A stretch of DNA of 64,000 nucleotides from Apus apus (Eukaryota; Chordata; Aves; Apodiformes; Apodidae): assembly GCF_020740795.1 (NCBI RefSeq), contig NC_067312.1, forward strand, positions 61,852,405 to 61,916,404, given 5' to 3'. How positions within the stretch are numbered: the first letter of the stretch is position 1; the number at the start of each line of letters is the position of its first letter. Of the stretch, positions 50,496 through 62,706 are shown one piece after another. Under the pieces are notes generated by a model. That model saw only the letters and a list, made by a program, of their open reading frames with translations, had not been told where the DNA came from and did no database searches. The translations under genes and the position numbers were made by a program.

Positions 50496-52237
50496 GTGAG
50501 CCACCCGCCTGCTCTGGGGCGGCGGTGGGAGCGGGCCGGCGTGGGCGGCTGGGGAGGCTTGGGCCGCGGAGGGCCTGGCGGGACAGGTGGAGGCAGCGGC
50601 CCTTGGCGGGAGCGGCCTGTCTCCTGCGAGCGGGCCGGGCCGGGTCCGACCTGGGTCCGGCCTGGCAGCACGGCTGTCCGAAGCGCTGCGAAAGGCCCCG
50701 GCTCGGCCGTGGTCTCCGCAGTCGCCATGTGACCTGGGCCGGCTGCCGACAGCCCCCTGGGAAACGCTGCAACCCGGCCTGGCTCTGGGTGAAAGGCGCA
50801 TGTGGGGGAAGTAAAGATCTCTCTTGCTAAGATAAACCACCTTCAAGGGGATGAAGCACAGTTGTCGATGTGTGCCTCAGTTCAACATGGTCTCATTGGG
50901 TGTCACGTAGTCACGTCTAGCTGTGTTTCTCTTCACACTGCAATTTTGCAGGTCGTTCTTGAGCACCTACCAAAGTCTCGGCCTCCTGTCGTTGGATTGC
51001 AGAGATATGACATAACCTTGTTTTCTTGGAGGGGCTGAGAATGAGAAATTAATGGGTTAGCCCTAACTTTTTCCTGTTCTTCAAGAGGTTTGGTGTTTCA
51101 TATTTCTTTCAGAGCTTTTGGGTTTTTTTTGTACTTTATAGTGTGTATTAAATTAGTTAGGTGTCTTTCACTTATGATGGGTTTTGACTACACAATTGCA
51201 AATCATTGTGTATGATAAGGCAGACACAACTAAGCTAGCCTCTTTAAACTGTTGCTCCAGCATTTAAAGAATAGCTAGCAGTTCTGCTTAACATGTATTG
51301 TATCAGCTTGTGCAGATTGCATTATGCACTTCCAGGATTCTTAGATTATTCACAGTACGCTTAAAGTTACTATTTTCTTCAACAGAACCAAAATTAGAGA
51401 TTATACAATGATTCTCAGGTTGCACTCTTATTTAAAGTAGGTTTTATATTTCAGGGTTATAGTGACTCAGTGGGAGGTTTATTTGCAAGTTAAGAATTTA
51501 GTGAGAGCCATTTCATCAGAAGAAATGTAATTTGGTATAACCTAAAAGTACAGATATTTACTCAGTAATTTATCACAAGCTTTAGGTCCTTGCTGTTAAC
51601 AAACATAAGGTCATATATGAGTGATTTTGCATTGAAATATGCCACTGAATCACTAAAGAAAGAGTAAATTATTTAATTTAATGTTGATGCAGGGAATTTC
51701 TTGATCAAGTTCAGGTGGTGGTTCATAGTCTATCACCAAAGAGATGCTCGTATAACAAATGATGAAAAAAAAGCAGCAGCATTTGAGGAATGACCAAAGA
51801 GTTATTCAATAAAAGAGAGGATTCAAAAGATTGAAAAAATTCAGTACAGAAACTGGGGATGCTGTTCTTTGCAGTTCAAACATCATCCTATCCTAAGAGG
51901 AAACTGAAGTAAGTTCTTAGATTTTCTGAAGGTTGGCACCTTCATCAGAGTTTGGACAAAAAAATAGGTGCACTCTTATAAAAGGTCCATCTGATATAAA
52001 ATCCTGGATGCCATCTCATCAAGGACAGAAGGCCACCCTGGCCAAGAGCAGTATGGAATAGCTTAAATAATTTTTTGCATTTCTACACCTATGCTTTTTC
52101 ATAAGCGTCAGAGCCATGTTAATTACTATGATGTCCAGGCAAAAAAGCTGAAAGCAATATTTTCTTAGCCAATATTTGGATATCCTCTCTGGATTTATTA
52201 AAGTTACTAAGATGGTCTTGTAGAAACACATTTTATT
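50496..52237 (+). other. Start of intron 1 of the CpG-island gene
   Basis: After the GTGAGC donor the sequence stays GC-rich to about 50,780 and then becomes AT-rich. No further exon is supported. Confidence 0.6.
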
Positions 52238-53790
52238 GGTAAGAAGTGTTTACAAGGACGAGGCTGAGGTACTTAATGACTTTTTGCCTCAGTCTTCACT
52301 GACAAGGGCTCAGACCTGATGAGATTGCTTGTGAGGGAACTGGAGAATGAAGTTGCAAAGCTGCTTTCCATCATATTTGAGAAATTTTAATAGTCTGGTG
52401 AAGGGGCAGCATAACCCCTGTTTTCAAAAAGGGAGAAAAAGAAGGACTGGGAAACTACAGGCCAGTCACTCTCACATCTGTGCATGGTAAGATTATGGAG
52501 CAGATCTTCCTGAAGGCTGTGCTAAAACATGGAGAATATACAGGTGGTTGATGGCAACCAGCATGGCTTCACCAAGGACGAATCATGCCTGAGAAATCTT
52601 GTGGCTTTTTATGATGGAGTCACAGCTTTGGTGGACAAGGGGAGACCGAGTGACATAATCTGCCTGTACCTGTGCAAACAGTTTGACACTGTTCCATGGG
52701 ACGTCCTGTTCTCTAAATTGGAGAGAGATGAATTTGATGGATGGACCACTCAGTGGATAAGGAAGTGGCTGGATATTTGCACTCAGAAGATTGTGGTCAA
52801 TGGCTCTATGTCCAAGTGAAGACCAGTGACGAGTGGCATTCCTCAGGGGTCAGTACTGGGACCAGTGCTGTTCCACACCTTTGTCAGGGAGATGGACACT
52901 GTGATTAAGTGCACCTTCAGCAAGTGTGATGATGACACCGAGTTGTGTGGTGTGGTTGATGTGCTGGAGGCAAGGGATGCCATACAGAGAGACCTTTACA
53001 GGCTTGAGAAGTGGGCCCATGTCAACCGTATGAAGTTTAACAAGGCTAAGTTCAAGGTCTTCCACATGGGTCAGGGCAATCCCAAGCACAAATGCAGGCT
53101 GGGTGGAGAATGGGTTAAGAACAGGCCTGAGGAGAAAGACTTGGGGATGTTGGTTGATGAAGAGCTCAACTTAAGGCAGCCATGTCCTCTTGCAGCCCAG
53201 AAAGCCAACCATATCCCAGGCTGCATGAAAAGAAGTGTGGCCAGCAGATTGAGGGAGGTGATTCTCTCCCTCTACTCCACTCTTGTGAGACCACACCTGG
53301 AGTACTGTGTCCAGTTTTGGAGCCCCCAACGTAAGAAGGACATGTAGGTGTTGCAGTGAGTCTAGAACAGGGCCATGAAGACCATCAGAGGGCTGGAGCA
53401 TCTCTCCCCTCGAAGACACACTGAAAGAGTGGGACATACTCAGCTTGGAAAAGAGAAGGCCCAGGGAAGACCTTCCAGGAAAGCTGGGAAGGGACTTTTT
53501 ACAAGGGCATGTTGTGAGAGGGCAAGGGATGATGGCTTTTAAGCAGAAGAAAGGACATTTAGGTTGGACATTAGGAAGAAATTTTGCATTATGAGGGTGG
53601 TTAGACACCGGCACAGGTTGCCCAGGGAAGTTGTGGGTGCCCCATTCCTGGAAGTATTCAAGGCCAGGTAGGATGGGGCTCTGAGCAACCTCATCTAATG
53701 GGAGATGTGCCTGCCCATGTCAGGAGGGTTGGACCAAGATAATCAAATAGGACTGATAGTAGATGTTGCAGAAAGATCTTTATGACCTTA
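52238..53790 (+). mobile_element. CR1 LINE, reverse transcriptase to 3' end, in intron 1
   Basis: About 1.55 kb of plus-strand CR1, in the same orientation as the host gene. It covers the region before the reverse-transcriptase core, the core itself (frames 52,529-52,819 and 52,826-53,347) and the ORF2 C-terminus to the 3' UTR, fading near 53,790 without a clean tail. The two core frames are separated by one stop (TGA at 52,817-52,819) plus a frame shift. Motif A aspartate is replaced by tyrosine (TAC at 52,667-52,669), and Phe-Ala-Asp-Asp has become Cys-Asp-Asp-Asp at 52,924-52,935. It is inactive. A gap of coding match around 52,320-52,390 indicates a small deletion. Confidence 0.93.
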
Positions 53791-56700
53791 TGTAGCTGAT
53801 AAACCTGTTTGCCTTGGCTCAATTTACAATAGGCCTGTGTACGGTCTTGCAGATTTGGCTGTGTTATATTTGTATATTCCAGGTTTTAATTCTGGCAGGC
53901 TTCTGTTACAAATTAATATTATAATGTATAATGGCCTGCTAAATGATTAAGAAGTTGTGGCACAGTAGGTGTCAGCATTTTTTTTTAGCAATTCATACAT
54001 CGTTTACAGGAAGAAGAGATAGTCTAAGTATAGCATTCCTTAGTAATATAAAATGGCACCCTTGTTAATGCCAAATAACACTTAGTTTTGTTACTTGCTG
54101 TAGGTACTAGTAACTAACAAAACAAATATTTATTGATGTCCAAAAATGTCTTTGTTCTGGCATGACTTCAGCATTCCTATAAACTGTATTGTCATATGTA
54201 GAAGTTGCACAGCCTCTGCTTTATGCAGATAAGATATACTTGTTTAATGTCTTTCTGAATGAGAAGTATAATTACCACTTGAGTAGATAGCTTTGGTTCT
54301 GTGTAGTTTTGTCACACCTTTTAAACGACAGAATTGCCTGGTTTAGTGAATCCTGCTTGCCCAAGACTAGAGTTAAGATATACAGATGGGATATCAATGG
54401 GTTGGGATTGTTGAATCTTCTTCATACCGTTTTTCTGGGGAATACATCTGAGAGAACGTTCAGCTCCATAATATTTTTTTTTAACACAATCAAAGTTGTA
54501 ACTATTGGTTACCTGCAAGGCATAACCATCTACACATTCTGTGGGTACTGCTGGCATCCACCCTGAAACAGACATCCACTTTCTTCACCAAAGCTTCTGT
54601 GAGACCTTTTCAGGTGTCCCTGGCACAACATGTGGAATCTGGACTGGAGCTGGCAAGGGGAAAATAAATGCCACGTGGTTCAAGACTGAGGAAAATAATG
54701 GCATTGGATCATTAGCTTTAATAAAGTATTTCTGTGATTCTGTGATTTCATGTAATTCAGTGGCAGGAGTTGTTCTGGTATTATTGTCCTGGTGAAAACA
54801 AAAAATGCGCCTCTCAGACTCTTAATGGAAATTGTTGTTAGTACAGTGTAAAAAATTAAGTCTTTGATTGCAATATTACAATGAATTAAAGTGTGTACAT
54901 GTTTTGAAATTACAGAACATTTAATAGGGTGATGTTTTATCACCAAAAAAACCTTGAAGGTTGAATATTGTTGTTATGTAAATCTAATCCTCCAAGGAAA
55001 TGATACAAGTAAAGGACTGTCATGTGTGTCTCCTTTCTGACAGTTTTTTAATTCATTGGCTAATTTCAGAAAATTTGGAAAGGAGTGAACATCTGAAAAG
55101 TTTAATTTCTTTTTGAATTATAATTTGGTTAAAAAATAGTGCCCCCATAAGGCAACGTGCTCCCAACTGTTCTTTTCTATTAGGGAACACAGAATTAAAA
55201 TGTGATACTTTTCAGATGACTGCATGAGTAAGATCTGAAATCACCAGACAGTAGCAAGGATCCTGGGTGAAAATAAGAGGTAGTTGCAGTGGTGATAATG
55301 TGAAATAAGACAGAAAAATAGAAGAAATCAGCCATAACTGTACAGTTACTCACAGCTATATATACAGACATTTATTAATAATTTGTGTTTTTCATGTAGA
55401 GTTATTTATGTTTACATTAAGCCTAATTGTATTTGCATCTTGTATTTAATTCTATTGGCATGCAGGCTGAAAAAATATTTTTAAAAAAATGTCGCTGTCT
55501 TGTGTATGTTTCCTGTTTTAAAAAGTTTTCTAAGAATTTTCAGATGTCTTGTCACAGAGTAGCTTCCAAAGTTAAACTTTTCTGGAAACATTTGCTAGAT
55601 GGCAGCACATAATCATCCACTGCCATGGATAAAGAAAGCTAATGCAAAAGATGTCTGTATGAATTCTGTTAAAAATAAGTGTTCTGATGTCTATCTATGA
55701 GAGTACTGCAATGACTGAAGTTGAACATCATGTAAAACGTACATCTCTCAGATTTGAGAGTTGTTTCTGTATGAGACACATGAGTTGAATTTGCCAAACT
55801 TGTTTGTGTATGGAAACTTTGGTATTAGGTCAGTTTTTATCTTGATTTATATGTAATAATCAATTGCATGCATCCAGAATAATTTATCTGTATAGAAATG
55901 TTATGGACCTCTTACTGAATTAGATAAGGCTAAACTTTACTTGCAAGGCTGTGGTTTTTACATAGTAACAGCTGGTGCCTGCCTAGTGGTTGTCAACTGT
56001 GACTAAAGTCATGTTTGTTTTTTTTCTAAAAGGTAAAGATGGACTTTTATCTACAGAGTAGTGCATGTGCACACATTTTTCAGTTGCTAAACAAAGTGCA
56101 GATTTAAAAAATGATATGTAGACAGCTTAGTAATGAATCTGAAGGTGGTGGATTCCATTCAGTACTGTTTTGGGTCCTGACACTCGGTTTTGTGATGCTG
56201 AAAGTGGCAATACTGAGGCCCTTTTACTCTTTAGATTTAGGACTGACGCCCTGACCTCTGAGTTATCTGGACTGCAATTTACATGAATTACATGTTTAGA
56301 AAGCAGTCTGGATATGTAGCTAAATATTAAGACTTTTGTACAACAAAGTCAAAGATGGATGATGTGGCTGATAATGAAATAAAAAAAAAAGACAAAACGC
56401 TGTGGAAAATACCCTTACAAGTGAAGAAAGATTGAAATACACTCTGAAAGTCTGAAACTGCAATGTGAGTTGTATCTGCAATTCTGTGAAACTTGCATCT
56501 TTTGTGACAGTGCAACTACAAGTAAATGTATATTTGGAGATGCTTATAAAGGCTGGGCTGGCCTGGTCTAGAATGCATAGGTGTCATATTTCTCATGAGG
56601 TGATCAGGCATAGCTAAAATAACAAACAAACATAAAACCAGTTACTAGAATTGCATTTCTACATGCCTTCACTAACAAATTACTGAAAGGCCAAGTGCAT

Positions 56701-59700
56701 ACTTTTCATAGTAAATCACTGTTGGTGACTGAAGTTTCTCTGTAGCAATGGAAAAAAAAAAACGGTCTGACTGGGATATCAAGTGAAATTGTTGAAGGAT
56801 GGGGAGGGGGGAATTGGAGAGGCTAATATGAATGTCTAGTTTAAATTGATCTAAAATTAAATGAAGATTTTTTGTCATTGAATGATCACCATTTTTTAAG
56901 AGAAACATTCCATATAAAGTGGGTTTAAGAATTCTGCATGGTTTTTGTTTGCAGTTACCTAAGATCTTCCTTGCTTTCAGCCTTTCTCCAGCATTATGAC
57001 TGCCTCATCACTCAGATGTGATACACCTCTGTGTTTTCATTGACTTAAGATGACAATTTGAACATATAATTCAAAATGTTATTTATTAATTACATTTCCC
57101 CCCATATTTTAGACTATAGAAACTGTCATTGAAAGGCCTTTCATATAAGGCTTTTTGTGACTAGTTGCTTTGCTGTTAAGTGTGGGCTATCTCAGACGTG
57201 CAGCGTCCCTCTGAAGTAGTGAAGTAGTGTGATCCTCCAACCTGTTGTTTCATGGGTAGCTGAACTCACTGTTTGAAGGCAAGGTTCCTCATTCTCCTAG
57301 CTCCTCACCTATTCCTGTTATATGGTCCTGCCTCTGTGAGCAGAATACATTTTTTGCTAGGGTGGTGTTCTGCTGCTGATTTAAGGTAATAGGGTCCTAC
57401 AGAGAGCCAGAGCAGCAGGAACATGGGACCAGGGATGAATGGGAGGGGAGCAGAGGTGGGACGGAGATGGGCATTCTACCGCAGCAGGCTGTTCAGCTGA
57501 CTTGGGGGGCTGGTAGAACTGCTGTTCTTCAGCTCAGTTAATTGTTCATCTTTAGGTAGCTGCATTTCTGTGAAATGAGCATAAGATCTGAGGAGCATGT
57601 TCAGCTGACAAAACTGAAAATAGGGTGATTATATGATCTGCAGTTATGTTGTCTGGCTTGTGTTTATGTTATGGAAAGCAACTAGTAGTCAAGGCTGTAT
57701 AAGAGCAGGTGGACTAGAGGGTTCAAAGAGGAAGCCAAAGAAACCTTTATATTTGTCTGATCTTGATAATATTACAGAATAAGTTAATTGGAGGTTAGTT
57801 AGAAACTAGCTTGAAAGAATAGTCTTAGAATTTCACGTTTCAGTAAGTTTATATATATTTTTGGAAAATATGACCAAAGGTATATCAAGGGAAAACAAAA
57901 ACTGTTCTCTTACCTGTTGCAAAAGAACTCTTAAAACAAGTTTCAGTCCATTAATCAGTAAAGCCAAATATTATTTTCAGAAGTTTTATTTCCCACAGTA
58001 ATCAGAAATGAACACTTAGGCGTTTTTTCTTGGGTTTTCTTCAAAATTGCTTTCACTATCACGAACAAACTGATGTGAGTATTTGAATTTTTTAGTCTAT
58101 TATATCCAAATGGCTAGTGTTGCCTAAGGAATCTTGTGATATTTTTAAGTGCATTCCTCGACTTTCTTTACCAGTGATAAAAAAGGTTCCTAGATGGAAA
58201 CTTTCAAAATAACAATGAGTACTGCAGGCATTATGGTGTTTAAAACAGTTTTAAATACTGGGCAGCCAGCCCAGTGCAGGCTTCTCTTTGAAATAAAGTA
58301 GCTACCCCTGAAGATCTCTTTCTTGTACTATTCCCTGGGCTAAGAGGGAATCTAGTTCTTTTAGGGCAATTTAGTATTTCTGTATACTGACTTTATAGCT
58401 ACCTAAAGGGGCATTGAGGCATGAGATTGATATCAGACAGTACTGGTCTGAGCTGTGAATGTCTTATTGCTCATAATTCCAAGTATTATGCCTTCTTTCA
58501 AGGCATGCCTCTGTCTGATGGGTAAAATGCTGCATTTTTTGTTTAGTGGCTTCGTTGTTAGGAAACTTGCCAGAGTTGAGAAAACTGGTGGATAGGTTCC
58601 CTGTCTTGCGTTAATTTCTTTGATCTCAATGACCAGCAGAGTGCGCTAATCACAAATACTAATGCTGAGCTAGTGTCCGACAAAGATGGTAGATTTTATG
58701 GCATGGGAGGAGCCTGGTCATGTATTTCACCAGTGGGAGCATTTATGTAGTAGAAGTCCTTGGCAGTGTTCCAAAGACTGCCTATCCAACAATTAACATA
58801 AAATAATTGAGTTCCCTCAAAGGAAATACTGGAACTTGGAACTGTTTACTCCTGAGGAAATTCCTCGGTCTACAGATGAGTTCCCTTTCCTTATTTTGTT
58901 TCTGGCTTATGAGCCTTGTTTGTTCCAGCACCTACCCAGCATACTGGCGAAGCCACTCTCTTGAAGCATTTGTCCTAGACTCCCTCACATTGAAGGTCTT
59001 TAATTTTTTTTTTTTTTTTTTTCCAGTTCTAGTAAGTGTCCCAACATCTAGGCAGTTCCTCAGGTGGTGGACACCAGTTCTGGTACTTTTCTGAGCAATG
59101 CACTGGTGTGATTAAGCTTTATCAGAAAGGCTCTGTCTCTTGGGCAGCCTAAGTCAGCTTTAGGTTGTTCTGTGACCACTTGAAGAACATTCTTCAGGTA
59201 AAGTGGTTACCAGTTAGATACTTTTCAAAAAGTGCAGGTGCCTGGGATGCTTTGTGGTCAAAATTGAAGTTGTGACTGAATTCTGCCACTGCCAAGATAT
59301 GCATACCCCTGGCTTGCATATGGTCTTAAGTACTTCCTTGAAGCTGGCACATAATATCTTATGTGTCTGAAATTGGTTCAGAGTCTTGGAAAGGTATATA
59401 AACAAGTTATTAAAGCTTAGGAAAAAAAAAAAAATCCACACAATTCAAAACCAAATGGCTAATCTATTCCATGAGTTTGTTTCACAGTAAACCGGCAAAT
59501 CGCTGCTTTTTGCTGTAAATTACAAGTCTCTGCAAAGTTACAAGCAGAACTTTCTCTTTAAGCTCTGGAATACTTGGCAGCAGTTGTTTTGGCTCTATGG
59601 AAATGCATGTAAAAATTCTTGCGTTGCTTGTGTTACTAATAAATAATTCTAAGCACAACAGTGTCTTAAAGAAAAAGGAAATTGTGAATTCTGCTTTATA

Positions 59701-62261
59701 CAGTTCAAGTGTTAAATTACTGACATTCTTTTACAAACCATGTGAATGTCCTAAGGAAAAGGTCTTTTGAAAGCTTATGAAATTTCCAAACTTATACTCT
59801 GTGAGATAGAATTCTGAGGAATTGTGGCTTTTTTTTTTTTTTTCCCTCTAGGAACTGTTCCAGCAGTTGTTTCTAAAGTTTCTAGAGTTGCCACATCATC
59901 AGTTAAACTAATAATAACGGCAAACTCTGATCTCCTATCCACACAGATTTTGTTTCAGCAGATTACTGAAGCAATTAAATACGGCAAACTGCAGTTTTTT
60001 GCTTCTGGCAATATTGTATACATTGGTTATCAAAATACTATACTTCAGGACAAAAATTAAAGCTTTTCTTTAGCTCAAGTGGTTTTTACAAAGCGTGTGT
60101 GGTAGGCCACGTAGACTAGTAAGATGCTCTCATAAAACGAAACATCTGTGGTTCCTTGGTGTGGTAGTGTACAATAATGAAAAAAACATGCAAACGCAGT
60201 CATGGGAAACTTTGTAACTTTTATTTTAAAGACACTGTGAGATACTTGCAGTACACAGTGTAGTCTTTTATCAGATGTAATTTATGGGTATTTATGCATG
60301 CATAAAATACAATTTTTAAAAATTGTTCTATTACAGTAAGTGTGCTTAATTGCTTACTGCTGTCATTGCAGACATCTTTCCGCAAACTTTTGCATTCTTG
60401 GTCCTGAAGCTTGCTGCCAATTGAAGAAGGAAGCAAGGCTGAACTGAATGTAGAAAGGAAGGGGTGTTGTTGGATTTTTTTCCTAACAGAATTGGTGGGC
60501 TTGTGGGAGGTGGGGTTCCTAGAAGGAGAATAGTAATCAATTGTGAATTCATTGGAAACTACTGACTTCCTTTCGGTTTTTCGTATGCTGTGGAGGTCAG
60601 TAGTGGAGAGCAATTAAGAAAAGAGTTTTTTAGTTAGCTTTTTCTGCACAAAAATGGGCAGCTACTAAATTCAGTGACATTTTTGGTTGTGCTTTCAATC
60701 ATATAAGAGAAAAGGATTTAAAATTCTTGTACTTATTTTGTATGAAAAAAATACCTTCACGTTAATTCCTTTACAAAGATGGGTCACAATTATGTGTATT
60801 TATTCATATGGTATTTAATACCAAGTGAAGAGTGTTGTGTGTGCATCCAAAACTATCTTCTTAGAATGTAAATCAGTTACCATTTTTTTAGAATGAGAAT
60901 ATTCTGTTCATTTTTATTCTGTTGTATGTTCTGTAGTCACCTGACTTACAGTCATGCTTTTCTGTTCTGTAATTTTTGTGTTGAGTAAACAGGTCAAACT
61001 TGGGTCCAACAGAGAATTTGTGTGATGGCTTTTAGAGCACTTCTGTTTAAATCATCAGTAACCTTGATACAGAGGTCTCGATGACACCAAAAATAAGCTA
61101 GGGTCTCTAATTCACTTATTTAAGTTTGAATACTATCTAGAGATTTGGTTGGATTCATTGAGTTTTATTGGAAGGTAGTTTATTGTAAGTTCATAGACTT
61201 GCTTAAGTTCTTGTTCTCTGTCATCAAGCAAACATTGGCTATAAAGTGGCTGCCAACAGTTAAATTGAACAATTGTTAATTTAAGATATTATGGTATAGT
61301 AGCTTGGTAGGGTGAGAAATTAGATTGCAGGGTCTTTAAAATTGGTACAGTGTGAAATAGTTCAATCTCAAAAATTCATTACCCTCACCAGGAGCAGAAA
61401 TGAGTAATATTCCAATTGGAGCAGGAGCTCAGAGTGACAAGTAAAATGTGAGGGACATATTGTTTCCCATGTTTAATGAGTCAAACATTGGAAATTAGTT
61501 CCTATCTTTCTCCTAAAAGAAACTGTGCATTAGGTAAAGTGCAAATGTAAGTAGTGAATCTGGAATAGCTCTGTTTGGAAGCTATTTTAGAAAAAAAATG
61601 GCATCTTATAATTTGGCTTCCGCAGTTTCCAGGTAAATGTAATAATGACAATAAGCCCATTTCAAATAAAAATCTCCAAACATGCTATAAAATGGCATTT
61701 ATTCTTTCATTATTTCTGTTTGGTTTTTGGTTGTTTTTTTTGGTTTTTTTTTCTGCAGTTCAGGAGTTCTTAGCTCATTTCTCTCAATTTAGACCCTGAT
61801 AATTTCAGTAGAGAATGAAAACTAGCCAGCAAAATAAAATAAATCTGACCAACAAAGAAGTAAACTTATTCCTCAGGATATAACTCTTAGTACTTCTTAA
61901 ACTATGAAAATATTGAAATAACATTTATTTTGTCTTGAAAGAAAGTGTTCAGAAGATAGCCCACACCTTAAAAAAAAAACAAAACAAATAAAAAAACCCA
62001 CAATCAAATTAATTAAAGCTAATGGTGGAGCAGGACAAAGAGAAATGAGATGTTGTGTATTCAATATATGCAGGTTGTCGTGTGCATAGGGCCACCAATA
62101 AATGCTGAGTATGGGTATCTGAATGTCTTCGGTGGTATGGGAAACATTTCCCATTGAATTTGTAGCCCTGATGATATGTTACATAGATGGCATGTTTGCA
62201 TTTTTAGTGTGACAACAAGCTGTCTGTGTTACATTTGTTATTTTAAGAAATGTCTATATTA
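53791..62261 (+). other. Intron-like DNA, no exon confirmed
   Basis: AT-rich sequence with a few acceptor-like polypyrimidine tracts (for example before 59,852) but none followed by a convincing exon with a usable donor. A CR1-tail-like TTCTGTGATTCTGTGATTTC lies at about 54,727-54,746. A GC-richer patch at 57,180-57,540 is unexplained. Nothing else is recognised. Confidence 0.45.
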
Positions 62262-62706
62262 TTGGGATCCACCCCACAGGTACTGAGGGACCTAGCAGAA
62301 GTGCTCACCAAGCCACTTTAAATAATTTATAAGCAGTCCTGGCTAACTGGAAAGATCCTAGTTGACTGCAGATGGGCAGATGTGACCCCTGTCTTCAAGA
62401 AGGGCAGGAAGTAGGATTCTGGAAAACTACAGGCCTGTCACTCTGACCTTGGTGCCAGGGAGGGTAATGGAGCAGATCGTCTTGATTGCCGTAATGCAGC
62501 ATGTGCAGGACAACCAGGTGATCAGGCTTAGTCAGCGTGGGTTAAAGAAGTATTTGGATGATGCTCTCAGGCAGCTCTACACAGGCACAGGAGTTGGACT
62601 TGATGATCCTGATGGGTCCATTCCAACTCAGCATATTCTATGATTCTATGAATAGTTTGACTTAATAATCTTAAAGGTCTTTTCCAAATAGAATGATTCT
62701 GTGATG
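62262..62706 (+). mobile_element. Internally deleted CR1 LINE plus a second CR1 tail, in intron 1
   Basis: From 62,262 the sequence follows the early reverse-transcriptase region (the Thr-Pro-Val-Phe-Lys-Lys-Gly segment near 62,380-62,410 and the Ser-Gln-Arg-Gly segment at about 62,530). It then jumps at roughly 62,543 to the CR1 3' end (Tyr-Leu-Asp-Asp-Ala-Leu-like block), finishing in ATTCTATGATTCTATGAATA. More than a kilobase of ORF2 is missing. A second CR1 terminal block (CTTAAAGGTCTTTTCC, then AATGATTCTGTGATGG) follows at 62,656-62,706, so two insertions or a duplicated tail lie end to end. Confidence 0.88.

Larger units (their letters stand above)
49890..50780 (+). promoter_or_regulatory. 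CpG-island promoter with GC boxes and an NRF1-type site
   Basis: GC content and CpG frequency rise abruptly over this interval compared with the AT-rich flanks. Two GC boxes (GGGGCGGG) lie at 50,250-50,257 and 50,309-50,316. A palindromic GCGCATGCGC, the core bound by NRF1 in vertebrates, lies at 50,335-50,344, about 120 bases before the start codon. No TATA box is evident. This is the architecture of a broadly expressed gene with dispersed start sites. Because such islands often fire in both directions, a minus-strand transcript is possible; the long minus-strand frames here are GC-rich artefacts. Confidence 0.9.

Noticed and set aside
49846..50846. Minus- and plus-strand frames of 140-230 codons across the CpG island
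   Set aside because: GC-rich DNA has few stop codons. The translations are Ala-, Arg-, Pro- and Gly-rich with no domain, and they overlap in several frames.
59852..59903. Candidate second exon after a strong polypyrimidine tract and CTCTAG acceptor
   Set aside because: In phase with exon 1 it reaches a stop after 19 codons, and no acceptable donor occurs before that stop; only GTTAAA is available.
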